This document shows positions 1 to 8,093 of a stretch of DNA of 64,000 nucleotides, one piece after another. The position numbers and the translations under genes are program-made. Location of the stretch: positions 1-64,000 of the forward strand of contig CAJUOY010000003.1 in assembly GCA_910588645.1 (NCBI GenBank), read 5' to 3'. Under the pieces are notes generated by a model that did not search any database, was not told the origin of the DNA, and was given only the letters and a program-made list of their open reading frames with translations. Positions within the stretch are counted from its first letter, which is position 1; each line of letters starts with the position of its first letter. The stretch comes from an uncultured Christensenellaceae bacterium (lineage in GTDB: Bacteria > Bacillota > Clostridia > Christensenellales > Borkfalkiaceae).

Positions 1-6
1 TATAAT
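1..6 (+). promoter_or_regulatory. -10 box for the first gene
   Basis: TATAAT stands at the very edge of the window, 32 bases before the first ATG. The -35 box would lie outside, so only half of the promoter can be judged. Confidence 0.4.
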
Positions 7-38
7 ATAATTAATTAATAATAGAAGGAGAAATAAAA

Positions 39-272
39 ATGTCTATTAATAAAGGTTTTAAAAGTTTACCCAGACTCGTGCAGATCATTCTGCTCCTTAT
101 TCCCGGCGTAAACTGGATTACGGAAATTCTTGTCCGCGGTTCCGCGGCTCTGCACGGTAAGGCAACGTTACAGTTCATAGTGCTTATTTTTGCTATACTT
201 CCTACCGGCGTTCTGCTCGGCTGGATCGACTTGTTCTCTTGCCTTTTCCAGAAGAAACTTATTCTTACCTAA
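39..272 (+). CDS. small hydrophobic membrane protein, unknown function
   Basis: A 77-residue protein that I do not recognise. It is mostly hydrophobic, with likely membrane segments at about residues 12-29 and 42-68, and has a short basic start, so the N-terminus is probably cytoplasmic. A strong Shine-Dalgarno sequence (GAAGGAG, 24-30) sits eight bases before the ATG, which makes real translation likely. It is followed at once by a strong hairpin terminator shared with the converging phosphodiesterase gene, so it appears to be monocistronic or the last gene of a unit starting outside the window. Confidence 0.75.
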   Translation: MSINKGFKSLPRLVQIILLLIPGVNWITEILVRGSAALHGKATLQFIVLIFAILPTGVLLGWIDLFSCLFQKKLILT

Positions 273-287
273 TTAAAAAATTAAAAG

Positions 288-315
288 ACAGCCCCGCGCT
301 TATGTGCGGGGCTGT
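288..315. terminator. bidirectional terminator
   Basis: A perfect 10-bp stem (288-297 with 306-315, loop of 8) lies between converging genes. T-rich sequence follows on the + side and an A-rich tract precedes it, giving a U-tail on both strands. Confidence 0.9.
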
Positions 316-322
316 TTGCTTT

Positions 323-850
323 TTATAATTTCAGTTCGTCAAAAACGTTTCCTTCGAAGTCTTTGAAATAAAAAGTTTTTCCGTCGAGCAGTATATAACC
401 GTGACGACTGTTTTCCTTAGGCAACGAAACCGATCCGGGGTTAAGATGATAGTACCCGCAATTTTCGTTTAATGGTACGTGGGTGTGTCCCGTGACGTAT
501 ACGTCGCTTTGCGCCAACGGGGGTACCGCTCTGTGCCCGTGAGATAAAACCATATTGATACCGTTCACGTTCATCGTCGCGTAGTCGGAGGAAACGTTGA
601 AAGGCAAAACCATTTGGTCTACTTCGCTGTCGCAGTTGCCGCGAACGCATATTATACGGTCTTTATATTCAGCCAGCATTTCCGCAACCGCGACAGGCGC
701 ATATTCGTCGGGCAAAGGATTTCTCGGCCCGTGATACAGAACGTCGCCCAAAATCAAAAGTTTTTCCGCGCCTTCGCGCTTGAACGCGCTGATAAGCTCG
801 CCGCACCATTTGGCGGAACCGTGTATGTCGGAAGCTATTAAAATCTTCAT
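323..850 (-). CDS. yfcE: YfcE/MJ0936-type metallophosphoesterase
   Basis: A 175-residue cytoplasmic calcineurin-like phosphodiesterase. All metal-binding motifs are visible: D8-x-H10 (SDIHGS), GD at 35-36, GNCD around residue 72, H104 (SHGH) and the closing GHTH at 121-124. Length and motif order fit the YfcE family, which hydrolyses phosphodiesters such as bis-pNPP in vitro; the natural substrate is not well defined. Its ATG overlaps the stop of the upstream HAD phosphatase gene by four bases (ATGA), so the two are translationally coupled and likely share that gene's promoter. Confidence 0.88.
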   Translation of the reverse strand: MKILIASDIHGSAKWCGELISAFKREGAEKLLILGDVLYHGPRNPLPDEYAPVAVAEMLAEYKDRIICVRGNCDSEVDQMVLPFNVSSDYATMNVNGINMVLSHGHRAVPPLAQSDVYVTGHTHVPLNENCGYYHLNPGSVSLPKENSRHGYILLDGKTFYFKDFEGNVFDELKL

Positions 851-1638
851 AGATGCTCCTTGAGTCTTATTATAACCCCACCTTCCGCATTCGAAGGCAG
901 TTCGTTTTTAAATTTATCTTTGAGCCCTTTAAAGGCGTTTGCGGTCACAAACGGATTGCCGCATACCGACAACATCTCGTAATCGTTCATATGATCGCCG
1001 TACGCCTCGCATTCCACGGACATAATTTCAAGCTTTTTCAAAAGCGCTTTCAGCGCTTCGCCCTTGTTTGCGTTCAAGCAGGATACGTCAAGCCAGTCGT
1101 ATCCCGAAACTATGGTTCTAAGTCCCGTCAACGCAGGTTGAAGTGTGGGGCCGCCGTGCTCGGCGCAGGGCGGTTTTTCGTCCCAGACGGATATTTTTAC
1201 TACCTGCTTTTCAGTCGCAATTTTATGTAAATTTTCAACTTTTTTACAGGAAGAATACGATCTTTTCACTACTTTTATAAAAGCTTCGTTGTCGCTCTCG
1301 TAATATGCGCAGTCGGCGCAGGATAGAAGGGGATACATTCCTTCCGCTTTACCGATAATTTCAAGAGCAAATTCAACGTCTTCCTTGGGGGTGGGGTTGG
1401 AATAAATAATTTCACCCCTATACCATATCAGTCCGCCATTCTCCGCGATGATCGCAATCTTGTCAAGCACGGGAGCAAAAATTTTTAATATGTCGGGCAG
1501 CTGTCGCCCGCTTGCGGGGACGAACAGTATTCCCTTATTATACAGTTTTTCTATGAGTTCGAACGTTCCCTCGGGCGGCGCACAGGTGTGCGGAGGGAAC
1601 AGCGTTCCGTCCAGATCGGACGCAATGAGTTTTATCAT
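847..1638 (-). CDS. Cof-type HAD-superfamily phosphatase
   Basis: A 263-residue HAD hydrolase of the Cof (type IIB) group. Motif I is SDLDGT with the nucleophile D8 and D10, motif II is the SGR around residue 43, and motif IV is GDHMNDYEML near the C-terminus. A long cap domain lies between, as expected for Cof enzymes that dephosphorylate sugar phosphates and other small metabolites. The start is fixed by context: the ATG lies exactly six bases after a TATACT -10 box and no Shine-Dalgarno sequence exists, so the message looks leaderless. It is coupled to the phosphodiesterase gene through an ATGA overlap. The substrate cannot be told from sequence. Confidence 0.85.
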   Translation of the reverse strand: MIKLIASDLDGTLFPPHTCAPPEGTFELIEKLYNKGILFVPASGRQLPDILKIFAPVLDKIAIIAENGGLIWYRGEIIYSNPTPKEDVEFALEIIGKAEGMYPLLSCADCAYYESDNEAFIKVVKRSYSSCKKVENLHKIATEKQVVKISVWDEKPPCAEHGGPTLQPALTGLRTIVSGYDWLDVSCLNANKGEALKALLKKLEIMSVECEAYGDHMNDYEMLSVCGNPFVTANAFKGLKDKFKNELPSNAEGGVIIRLKEHL

Positions 1639-1644
1639 AAATAA

Positions 1645-1673
1645 AGTATATTTTATTTTGGTCGTTTTGTCAA
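1645..1673 (-). promoter_or_regulatory. promoter of the HAD phosphatase gene (leaderless)
   Basis: On the minus strand TTGACA (1668-1673), a 17-bp spacer and TATACT (1645-1650) are followed by exactly six bases and then the ATG. The expected transcription start is therefore the A of the start codon. Confidence 0.85.
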
Positions 1674-1675
1674 AT

Positions 1676-3097
1676 TCAGATGAGCGGAGAAAAGAAGCGC
1701 AGTAAAAATCGTTTTAACGACTTTTTATCGGCATTTTTGCCCAAAGCCGTTTCTTTGGACAACGCAAGACATTCGGCAAAATCTTTTTCCACAGTTTCGC
1801 AAATTTCTTTGCCAAAAATTACGCCGCATTCATAGTTGAAATGAGTTGAGCGGAAGTCGAAGTTATAGCTTCCCAAAAATACGTTGTCGTCGCAAATCAC
1901 GGCCTTTGCGTGCATAAATCCCGGAGTGTATTCATATACTTTAACTCCGCTGTGTGCGGCAAGGTGTGCAAATGCCTTTGAAACGGCGAATGCATACTTT
2001 TTATCGGGCACGTGCGGAATGATCACTTTTACGTCGACGCCGCGTCTTGCGGTGAACGTTAGAGCGGATAGCATCTTGTCGCTCAGGCAGAAGTAAGGCG
2101 TCATTATATGAACGCGCGTTTGCGCGCGGCATATTTCCGAGACGAACGCGTCCTCGCAGAAAGCCCTTTTAGGCGGACTGTCATAGAACGGAAGGCAGTG
2201 AAATTTTTCGTTTACGGCAGCTTTCGGCGACTTCATTTCGTACTTGCCGAACCACATAGACAAAAACATTCCCTCGAATATTTTAGCCGCGCTTCCGCAT
2301 ATAACTACGCCCGTGTCTTTCCAGTATCCGTAGGGGGAAGTCAGGTTAGCGTATTCGTCGGCAAGATTTATTCCTCCCGTGAACGCAATTTTGCCGTCTA
2401 CGGTGATAATCTTTCTGTGATCTCTGAGGTTAATCTTGGAGTGCGCCAGCGGCAGAAGTTTATGAAATATTTTTACCTCCGCGCCCGCCTTTTTCAGCCT
2501 TTTGAGATCGCGCTTGCCAAGCTTGAAAGCCGAGCCGACCCCGTCGAGCAGTATTTTAACTTGCGCACCGTTTTTCAAAGCCTTTTTCATGGCCTCGGTA
2601 AATTCCGTCATAATGTGTCCGCGGCCTATAATAAAAAATTCGATATAAACGCTTTTCTTTGCCTCGGCTATGGCTAAAAAGGCGGACTTGAAAAATTCCG
2701 CGCCGGTGGGGAAGTATTCGGCGCTTTCGTAACCTACGTCGGACGTTCCCGAAAGTATATTGGCTGCCCGCGCCGTGCCCGTGCTTTCCGCATCTGATAC
2801 GGTAAGTATTCCGTATGGTTTGCTCTTTACCGATGCAAGCAGATAGATAAGCGCACCCGCGACGGGCAGGGCGGTGATTATTACGAACCACACGCACTTG
2901 ACCTCGGGCGCGCCGTTGCGGGTAAACAGCACGGCCGCGGAGATTGCGGAAAGCGCCCATACGATAGCGGACACCGCGGCGAGCGGCAGGAAGGAGGGTA
3001 TATAAAGGCACAAAAAAATAATTGCGGCAACCTGCGCCGCAATTAAAATTATAATCCAGAAATTCAGTTTGAAAAATATCTTGGAAACGTTGCGCAT
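1676..3097 (-). CDS. cls: cardiolipin synthase (phospholipase D family)
   Basis: A 473-residue membrane enzyme that joins two phosphatidylglycerol molecules into cardiolipin. Two hydrophobic segments at about residues 13-33 and 36-58 and a third at 68-89 anchor it. Two PLD catalytic motifs are intact: H227-x-K229-x4-D234 followed by GGIN, and H396-x-K398-x4-D403 followed by GSYN. Length is normal for bacterial ClsA-type enzymes. It lies 16 bases after the MDR gene in the same direction, so the two probably form an operon. No clear Shine-Dalgarno sequence precedes its ATG. Confidence 0.92.
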   Translation of the reverse strand: MRNVSKIFFKLNFWIIILIAAQVAAIIFLCLYIPSFLPLAAVSAIVWALSAISAAVLFTRNGAPEVKCVWFVIITALPVAGALIYLLASVKSKPYGILTVSDAESTGTARAANILSGTSDVGYESAEYFPTGAEFFKSAFLAIAEAKKSVYIEFFIIGRGHIMTEFTEAMKKALKNGAQVKILLDGVGSAFKLGKRDLKRLKKAGAEVKIFHKLLPLAHSKINLRDHRKIITVDGKIAFTGGINLADEYANLTSPYGYWKDTGVVICGSAAKIFEGMFLSMWFGKYEMKSPKAAVNEKFHCLPFYDSPPKRAFCEDAFVSEICRAQTRVHIMTPYFCLSDKMLSALTFTARRGVDVKVIIPHVPDKKYAFAVSKAFAHLAAHSGVKVYEYTPGFMHAKAVICDDNVFLGSYNFDFRSTHFNYECGVIFGKEICETVEKDFAECLALSKETALGKNADKKSLKRFLLRFFSPLI

Positions 3098-3113
3098 ATA
3101 AATTTGCGCAGGA

Positions 3114-4133
3114 TCAGATAATCATTTTCAGTACGGTCAGCTTGTTGCGCTTGCCGGTGGGATTTTCACACCGCTCTGCAAGCAATGCTGCGGGGTTGTA
3201 TTCGGTAAGCACTTCCTTTTCGAAGTGAGATATATCCACTGCGCCGTGTACAAGCATGTTTATTACTGCGTCCGAATTGCCGAACGAATTTGAAACGCCG
3301 AATACGGTCAAATTTTTTTCGAGCACATCGTTGGCCGCAAGATTTGCGCTCATAATCGAATTAGTGCTGAGTACAAGCGTCTTGTTTTTGCCGACCAGTC
3401 GGGTTGCAAGCGAAAGCGTTAAACGGGAAGTGCTGCAAAATATCGCCGCGTCGCAAAGATTGCCGCCGGTAACGTTCATAACGTTTTGAATGAGATCGTC
3501 GTCGGCGGGAAACGCATAGTAAACGCCGTAATTCTTGGCCCTTTCAAGGTTTGCCGGGGAATTGTCAATGATTATAGGAATGATTTTGTGGTACAGGAGC
3601 ACCTGAGCGGTAATTATACCGTCGAAATCGGCGCCCAGTACGGCCACTCTCTGTCCTGCGGTAAGATTAAGTTTATTGTAAACAGTTTCCGCAATTCCTA
3701 TATTTTCTATACAGAGCGCGTTTAAATCGTCCACCGAATCGGGCAGAGGCGCAACTTCCGTATATTCGCACACGACAAAATCGCGCATAAATCCGTCAAA
3801 GTTCTTGCCCGCGGTAAGGTAGGAGGTGCACTCCTTGCTTTTGCCGCTTTTACAGGCAAGACATTCTCCGCACGCGCGGGTGGGCTTGAAATATACCCTT
3901 GTTCCCCTTTCAACGCCGTAGCAGCTTTCACCGACTTCGGTAACTATTCCCACAGCCGCCCTTCCGGGGATCTTGGGATAGTCGACTTTGATCGAGCCGT
4001 TGAAAAGCAATTCGTCAAATTCTGTTAAAAGCAGGTGTGAAACCTTGATTTTGACCTGCGTAGGAGCGACGTTCGACGCCGCCTGAGGTTCGTTTACAAG
4101 GTTTTTAACGCCTTTTAAAATCCAACTTTCCAT
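3114..4133 (-). CDS. medium-chain dehydrogenase/reductase-like protein lacking catalytic zinc ligands
   Basis: A 339-residue protein of the MDR (alcohol dehydrogenase) superfamily. The structural-zinc lobe is intact, with cysteines at 88, 91, 94 and 102 (C-x2-C-x2-C-x7-C). The catalytic zinc site is not: the usual CGxCGxD segment reads SHLLLTEFDE and the usual GHE reads GRA. The Rossmann fold follows (VAVLGADFDG around residue 165), with a weak glycine pattern. It could be a zinc-independent reductase of the family or a protein that has lost dehydrogenase activity. It is first in an operon with cardiolipin synthase, driven by a clear promoter that leaves only about six bases of leader. Confidence 0.75.
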   Translation of the reverse strand: MESWILKGVKNLVNEPQAASNVAPTQVKIKVSHLLLTEFDELLFNGSIKVDYPKIPGRAAVGIVTEVGESCYGVERGTRVYFKPTRACGECLACKSGKSKECTSYLTAGKNFDGFMRDFVVCEYTEVAPLPDSVDDLNALCIENIGIAETVYNKLNLTAGQRVAVLGADFDGIITAQVLLYHKIIPIIIDNSPANLERAKNYGVYYAFPADDDLIQNVMNVTGGNLCDAAIFCSTSRLTLSLATRLVGKNKTLVLSTNSIMSANLAANDVLEKNLTVFGVSNSFGNSDAVINMLVHGAVDISHFEKEVLTEYNPAALLAERCENPTGKRNKLTVLKMII

Positions 4134-4145
4134 AGCTTACTGTCT

Positions 4146-4174
4146 ATTATACCGCAAGTTGCCGTTTTTTGCAA
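4146..4174 (-). promoter_or_regulatory. promoter of the MDR-cls operon
   Basis: Minus-strand TTGCAA (4169-4174), 17-bp spacer, TATAAT (4146-4151). Twelve bases separate the -10 box from the ATG at 4133, so the leader is about six nucleotides and carries no Shine-Dalgarno sequence. Confidence 0.8.
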
Positions 4175-4252
4175 CTAAAATTGTAATAAAAAACCGTAAG
4201 CAACTTTTTTTGGCTAAATTGACAAAAAATCCTGTTGCGTCGGAAAAATCGA

Positions 4253-4281
4253 TTGACTAAGATAAAAAGTTGTTATATAAT
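4253..4281 (+). promoter_or_regulatory. rpmE promoter
   Basis: TTGACT (4253-4258), 17-bp spacer, TATAAT (4276-4281). It lies 35 bases before the rpmE start, leaving room for the leader and Shine-Dalgarno sequence. Confidence 0.88.
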
Positions 4282-4316
4282 AGTAAAGCTAACGAAGAAA
4301 TAAGCGAGGTGAAGGT

Positions 4317-4520
4317 ATGAAACCCGAGATACATCCCGAATATCACGAAGTAACGGTTGTTTGCGCTTGCGGAGCTACGTTTAAAACCGGCACGACTAAA
4401 AAAGTTGACACGTTAAAGGTTGATATCTGCAATAAATGTCATCCCTTCTTCACGGGTAAGCAGAAGCTTGTCGATACCGGCGGCCGTGTAGAGAGATTCA
4501 ACAAAAAATACAATCTTTAA
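4317..4520 (+). CDS. rpmE: 50S ribosomal protein L31 (zinc-binding form)
   Basis: A 67-residue L31. The zinc-ribbon cysteines C16, C18, C38 and C41 mark it as the C+ form, whose zinc-free paralogue replaces it under zinc limitation in many bacteria; no paralogue is in this window. The Shine-Dalgarno sequence GAGGTG lies five bases before the ATG. It has its own consensus promoter and is followed by a hairpin terminator. Its position before yqhQ-prmC-prfA is the usual Clostridia and Bacilli arrangement. Confidence 0.96.
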   Translation: MKPEIHPEYHEVTVVCACGATFKTGTTKKVDTLKVDICNKCHPFFTGKQKLVDTGGRVERFNKKYNL

Positions 4521-4526
4521 AAACAG

Positions 4527-4551
4527 AAGCTCCAAAGATTTTTTGGAGCTT
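4527..4551 (+). terminator. terminator after rpmE
   Basis: A 10-bp stem (4527-4536 with 4542-4551, loop of 5), followed by a T-rich stretch. Some read-through into the next gene is likely, as no strong promoter is seen before that gene. Confidence 0.75.
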
Positions 4552-4591
4552 ATTTACTTTTATTATGCTCGGATGACGGAATTGGTTCGAA

Positions 4592-6439
4592 ATGGCGGAT
4601 AAGAAAGAGAAGAAAGAAAAAAAAGCTAAATCAAAAAAGTGCGGAACTTATATCGGCGGTCAGGCAGTCCTCGAAGGCGTTATGATGATGGGCAAAACCT
4701 GTATGGCTACGGCGGTACGCGATCCGAACGGCGAAATTCAGATAGAGGCAAAGCGGCTTAAAAAGAGCGAAGGCGTGAAAAGGGCTTCCAAAATTCCCTT
4801 TGTGCGCGGCATTGTCAATCTTATATCTTCGCTGATTTTGGGTACGGGTACGCTTATGCGCACCGCGGCGGTATACGGCGACGAGGATGAGGACGAACAG
4901 GAGGAAGGCAAATTCCAGAAATGGCTTGCCGAAAAATTCCAGGTAAGCCTTATGGACGTAGTTACCGGGTTTTCCGCTATCCTCGGAGTGTTGCTTGCGA
5001 TAGGAATTTTTATATTCTTACCGCGTTTTCTCATTACCATAATTCCCCCCGTACAGAACACTATTTGGGAATACATACTTCTCGGCGTGTTCAAGCTTGT
5101 GATCTTTATAGCCTATCTTGCAATTATATTGCTCTTAAAGGATATACGCAGGCTTTACCAGTATCACGGCGCGGAACACAAGACCATAAACGCCTACGAA
5201 CGGGGTGTTGAGCTCACGCCCGAAAAAGTGCGCGACTGCTCGCGCATACACGACAGGTGCGGCACGTCCTTTCTGTTCATAGTTCTTTTTATAAACATAG
5301 TTATAATTTCGCTCGTAACCTGGGCGTTTCACACTTACGTTATTACAGTAGACAACAGTATCGCAAAGTTTTTTATAAATTTGGGACTGGAACTCATACT
5401 TCTTCCGCTCATTGCGGGTATATCGTATGAAATCCTCAAATTCCTTGCGAGGTTTGACAACAAGTTCGTGGCGATATTCAAAGCGCCGGGAATGCTGTTG
5501 CAAAAGACGCTTACTACGCGCGAGCCCGAAGAAGATATGATCGAAGTGGCTATAGCCGCATTTAAAAAGGTTCTTGAAATGGATAACGATCAAAGCGTGC
5601 CCGAAACGGAGTTTATTACGGGTGGATTGCTTTCAAAAATGCTGGAAGCGACTAAAAAGGAATTTAAAGACGCGGGAATCGACGAGAGCGACGCGGAATG
5701 GATTTACGCCATTACTCTCGGCATAAAGCGCAGCGACCTTGTAAGACAGCGCACGATCAAGTCTTCCGAAAGCAAGGCTATCCACGGTATTGTCAAGGAA
5801 AGGCTTGCGGGCAGACCGCTTTGGTATATAATAGGCGACACCGAGTTTTACGGTTGCAAGATCAAAGTGGACGAACGGGCGCTTATTCCCAGACCGGAGA
5901 CGGAGCTGCTTGCCGATACCGTGGTTAAAAGCGCGGAAAACGGTGATAAGATATTGGATATGTGCACGGGCTCCGGATGTATAGCCGTGTCCGTCGCAAA
6001 GGCGTTGAAGGGAAAGAACGTAAGCGTCACCGCGGCGGATCTCTCGGATGCGGCCATAATGCTTGCGGAAGAGAACGCAAAGTTAAACGACGTCAACGTG
6101 ACTTTCGTTCAAAGCGATATGTTCACGAACGTCCGCGGCAGATACAATATTATCGTCTGCAATCCCCCCTATATAAAGAGCGGAGAAATACCTTTCATAC
6201 AAAAGGAAGTGCGCGAGCACGAGCCCCGCGTGGCTCTCGACGGAGGCGAGGACGGCCTCGAATTTTACCGCATACTTGCAAAGAACGTAAAGAGCTATCT
6301 TGCAAAGGACGGTATGCTCATTATGGAGTGCGGTGAGGGGCAGGCCAACGACATACTTCAAATTTTTCCCAAGAGGGATTACGCCATAGTTATCAAAGAT
6401 CTTGCCGGAGTGGACCGCTTCGTAAAGATTGCTTTCTAA
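4592..6439 (+). CDS. prmC: fusion protein: YqhQ-like DUF1385 membrane protein plus PrmC release-factor methyltransferase
   Basis: A 615-residue protein made of two families that are normally separate. Residues about 15-330 are a DUF1385/YqhQ protein (GGQAVLEGVMM at the start, YQYHGAEHK near residue 195, several membrane segments between about 125 and 290). Residues about 345-615 are PrmC, the N5-glutamine methyltransferase that modifies the GGQ motif of release factors, with a helical N-domain, a SAM-binding site (DMCTGSGCIA) and the catalytic NPPY. The reading frame is continuous across the join. An in-frame ATG at 5579 with AAAGG eight bases upstream could also start a free PrmC. The gene precedes prfA, the substrate of PrmC. 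YqhQ function is unknown. Confidence 0.92.
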   Translation: MADKKEKKEKKAKSKKCGTYIGGQAVLEGVMMMGKTCMATAVRDPNGEIQIEAKRLKKSEGVKRASKIPFVRGIVNLISSLILGTGTLMRTAAVYGDEDEDEQEEGKFQKWLAEKFQVSLMDVVTGFSAILGVLLAIGIFIFLPRFLITIIPPVQNTIWEYILLGVFKLVIFIAYLAIILLLKDIRRLYQYHGAEHKTINAYERGVELTPEKVRDCSRIHDRCGTSFLFIVLFINIVIISLVTWAFHTYVITVDNSIAKFFINLGLELILLPLIAGISYEILKFLARFDNKFVAIFKAPGMLLQKTLTTREPEEDMIEVAIAAFKKVLEMDNDQSVPETEFITGGLLSKMLEATKKEFKDAGIDESDAEWIYAITLGIKRSDLVRQRTIKSSESKAIHGIVKERLAGRPLWYIIGDTEFYGCKIKVDERALIPRPETELLADTVVKSAENGDKILDMCTGSGCIAVSVAKALKGKNVSVTAADLSDAAIMLAEENAKLNDVNVTFVQSDMFTNVRGRYNIIVCNPPYIKSGEIPFIQKEVREHEPRVALDGGEDGLEFYRILAKNVKSYLAKDGMLIMECGEGQANDILQIFPKRDYAIVIKDLAGVDRFVKIAF

Positions 6440-6479
6440 AATGCGCCGAGTATCGAGGGCGAATTAATTTGCTAACGTT

Positions 6480-7553
6480 ATGAAAATGATTGAAAAACTG
6501 AAAGACATTTACGCCCGCTACGAGGAATTGTCCGAAAAAATGAGCGATCCATCCGTTATCGCAGACACTGCGTTGTGGACGGAAACGGCCAAAGCTCAGG
6601 CGGAAATATCGGAAACGGCGTTGAAATACGCAGAGTACGCGCAGACCGAAAGGCGTAAGGAGCAGGCGGAGGAAGCCGCCAAGACGGAAGCCGATCCCGA
6701 AATGAAGGAGTTGCTTGCTGAAGAGATAGAAGAATGCAAGCGGCAGCTGCTCACGCTCACGGACGAACTCAAAATTCTGCTGTTGCCCAAGGATAAAAAC
6801 GACGACAGGGATTGCATAGTCGAAATCCGCGGCGGCGCGGGCGGAGAGGAAGCGGCCTTATTTGCATACGAGCTTTACCGTATGTACCTCAATTACTGCG
6901 AAAGACATCGGCTCAAAGTAGAGCTTGTCGATATAAACGAAACCGAGCTCGGCGGGCTCAAAGAAGTGGTGTTCAACGTCAGCGGTAAGGACGCCTATAA
7001 GCAGTTGAAGTTCGAAAGCGGCGTTCACCGCGTCCAGCGCGTTCCCGAAACGGAGTCGCAGGGAAGAGTTCATACCTCCACCGCTACGGTGGCCGTTCTT
7101 CCCGAGGCGGAGGACGTGGAAGTGGAAATAAAGGATTCCGATATAAGATTGGACGTGTACCGTTCTTCGGGCGCGGGCGGTCAGAAAGTAAACAAGACCG
7201 AGACGGCAATCCGCATAACCCATATGCCCACGGGCATAGTGGTTACCTGTCAGGACGAGCGCAGTCAGCTGAAAAATAAAGACAAGGCCTTTAAGGTTTT
7301 GCGCTCGCGGTTATACGATTACTATTCTACGCGCAATCGTTCGGCTTACGACGAGCACAGGAAAAGTCTTGTCGGCACGGGCGACAGGTCGGAGCGCATA
7401 CGAACTTATAACTTCCCCCAAGGGAGGGTAACCGATCACAGAATAGGGCTTTCGGTATATAATCTCAACGAATTTATAATGGGCGATATAGAGAATATGA
7501 TAGAGGCCCTGACTATTGCAGACCGCGAGGCCAAACTGGCGGGAGAAGAATAG
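6480..7553 (+). CDS. prfA: peptide chain release factor 1
   Basis: A 357-residue RF1 that terminates translation at UAA and UAG. The codon-reading tripeptide is P189-E-T191, the RF1-type PxT motif, and the peptidyl-hydrolysis loop is G233-G234-Q235. The N-terminal helical domain and the C-terminal region (GDRSERIRTYNFPQGRVTDH) are complete. It lies 40 bases after the YqhQ-PrmC fusion gene, so the methyltransferase and its substrate are likely co-transcribed. A second ATG two codons in (6486) is an alternative start; neither has a clear Shine-Dalgarno sequence. Confidence 0.96.
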   Translation: MKMIEKLKDIYARYEELSEKMSDPSVIADTALWTETAKAQAEISETALKYAEYAQTERRKEQAEEAAKTEADPEMKELLAEEIEECKRQLLTLTDELKILLLPKDKNDDRDCIVEIRGGAGGEEAALFAYELYRMYLNYCERHRLKVELVDINETELGGLKEVVFNVSGKDAYKQLKFESGVHRVQRVPETESQGRVHTSTATVAVLPEAEDVEVEIKDSDIRLDVYRSSGAGGQKVNKTETAIRITHMPTGIVVTCQDERSQLKNKDKAFKVLRSRLYDYYSTRNRSAYDEHRKSLVGTGDRSERIRTYNFPQGRVTDHRIGLSVYNLNEFIMGDIENMIEALTIADREAKLAGEE

Positions 7554-7558
7554 TACTG

Positions 7559-7587
7559 TTGACATCGGGCTGTTAGCGTAGTATAAT
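7559..7587 (+). promoter_or_regulatory. perfect consensus promoter of the DtxR-type regulator (leaderless)
   Basis: TTGACA (7559-7564), 17-bp spacer, TATAAT (7582-7587), then six bases and the ATG at 7594. Transcription should begin on the start codon. Confidence 0.9.
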
Positions 7588-7593
7588 CATAAT

Positions 7594-7962
7594 ATGAAAA
7601 GAAATCAATCGGCAGAAGATTATCTGGAAAGTATATTGCTGCTCTCGCGGGAAAACGAATTTGTTCACCGCGTGGAAGTGGCGAGGAAAATAGGAGTTTC
7701 CCAGCCGGCGGTGCAAAAGGCGATAAAGCTTTTGCAGTCCGCGGGGTACGTCGAGTGCGACGGGCTTCATATCTATCTCACTCTGAACGGAGAAAAATAC
7801 GCCTCGGAAATCTATGAAAGACATTGCATAATACGTGATTTTCTGAAGTTGAACGGCGTGAACGCTGTTGATGCCGACGCGGACGCTTGCGAGTTCGAAC
7901 ACGCGGTTTCCGCGGCAACGTTTGAAATGATGAAAAATTTCGTTAAAAATAAAAAGCCTTAA
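7594..7962 (+). CDS. DtxR/MntR-family metal-dependent transcriptional regulator
   Basis: A 122-residue winged-helix regulator (HTH about residues 24-55), a length matching MntR-type members without the C-terminal SH3-like domain. Likely metal ligands by position are D9, E12, H77, E102 and H103. Position 99, which is Glu in Bacillus MntR and Cys in DtxR, is Cys here, giving a mixed ligand set, so manganese versus iron preference is open. The start is certain because no other Met lies nearby and the ATG sits six bases after a consensus -10 box. A hairpin terminator overlaps the stop codon. No metal transporter gene is adjacent. Confidence 0.85.
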   Translation: MKRNQSAEDYLESILLLSRENEFVHRVEVARKIGVSQPAVQKAIKLLQSAGYVECDGLHIYLTLNGEKYASEIYERHCIIRDFLKLNGVNAVDADADACEFEHAVSAATFEMMKNFVKNKKP

Positions 7963-7970
7963 AGGCTTTT
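7951..7970 (+). terminator. terminator overlapping the regulator stop codon
   Basis: A hairpin with complementary runs on both sides (7952-7959 region with 7962-7970) is followed by seven T. The stop codon 7960-7962 lies in its loop. Confidence 0.8.
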
Positions 7971-7985
7971 ATTTTTTTAAGGCGG

Positions 7986-8014
7986 TTGACATATGCCCAA
8001 CGCAGTGATAGTAT
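7986..8014 (+). promoter_or_regulatory. promoter of lipoprotein gene
   Basis: TTGACA (7986-7991) with a weak -10 (TAGTAT, 8009-8014) at 17-bp spacing. It leaves a leader of about 75 nt that includes the Shine-Dalgarno sequence AAGGAG. Confidence 0.6.
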
Positions 8015-8093
8015 ATAAATAATAATATAACAAAGCTTAAATCCGTTTAATAAATTTTTTCGGTTTGGGGGTTTTGTAAAAAGGAGAAAGGTT

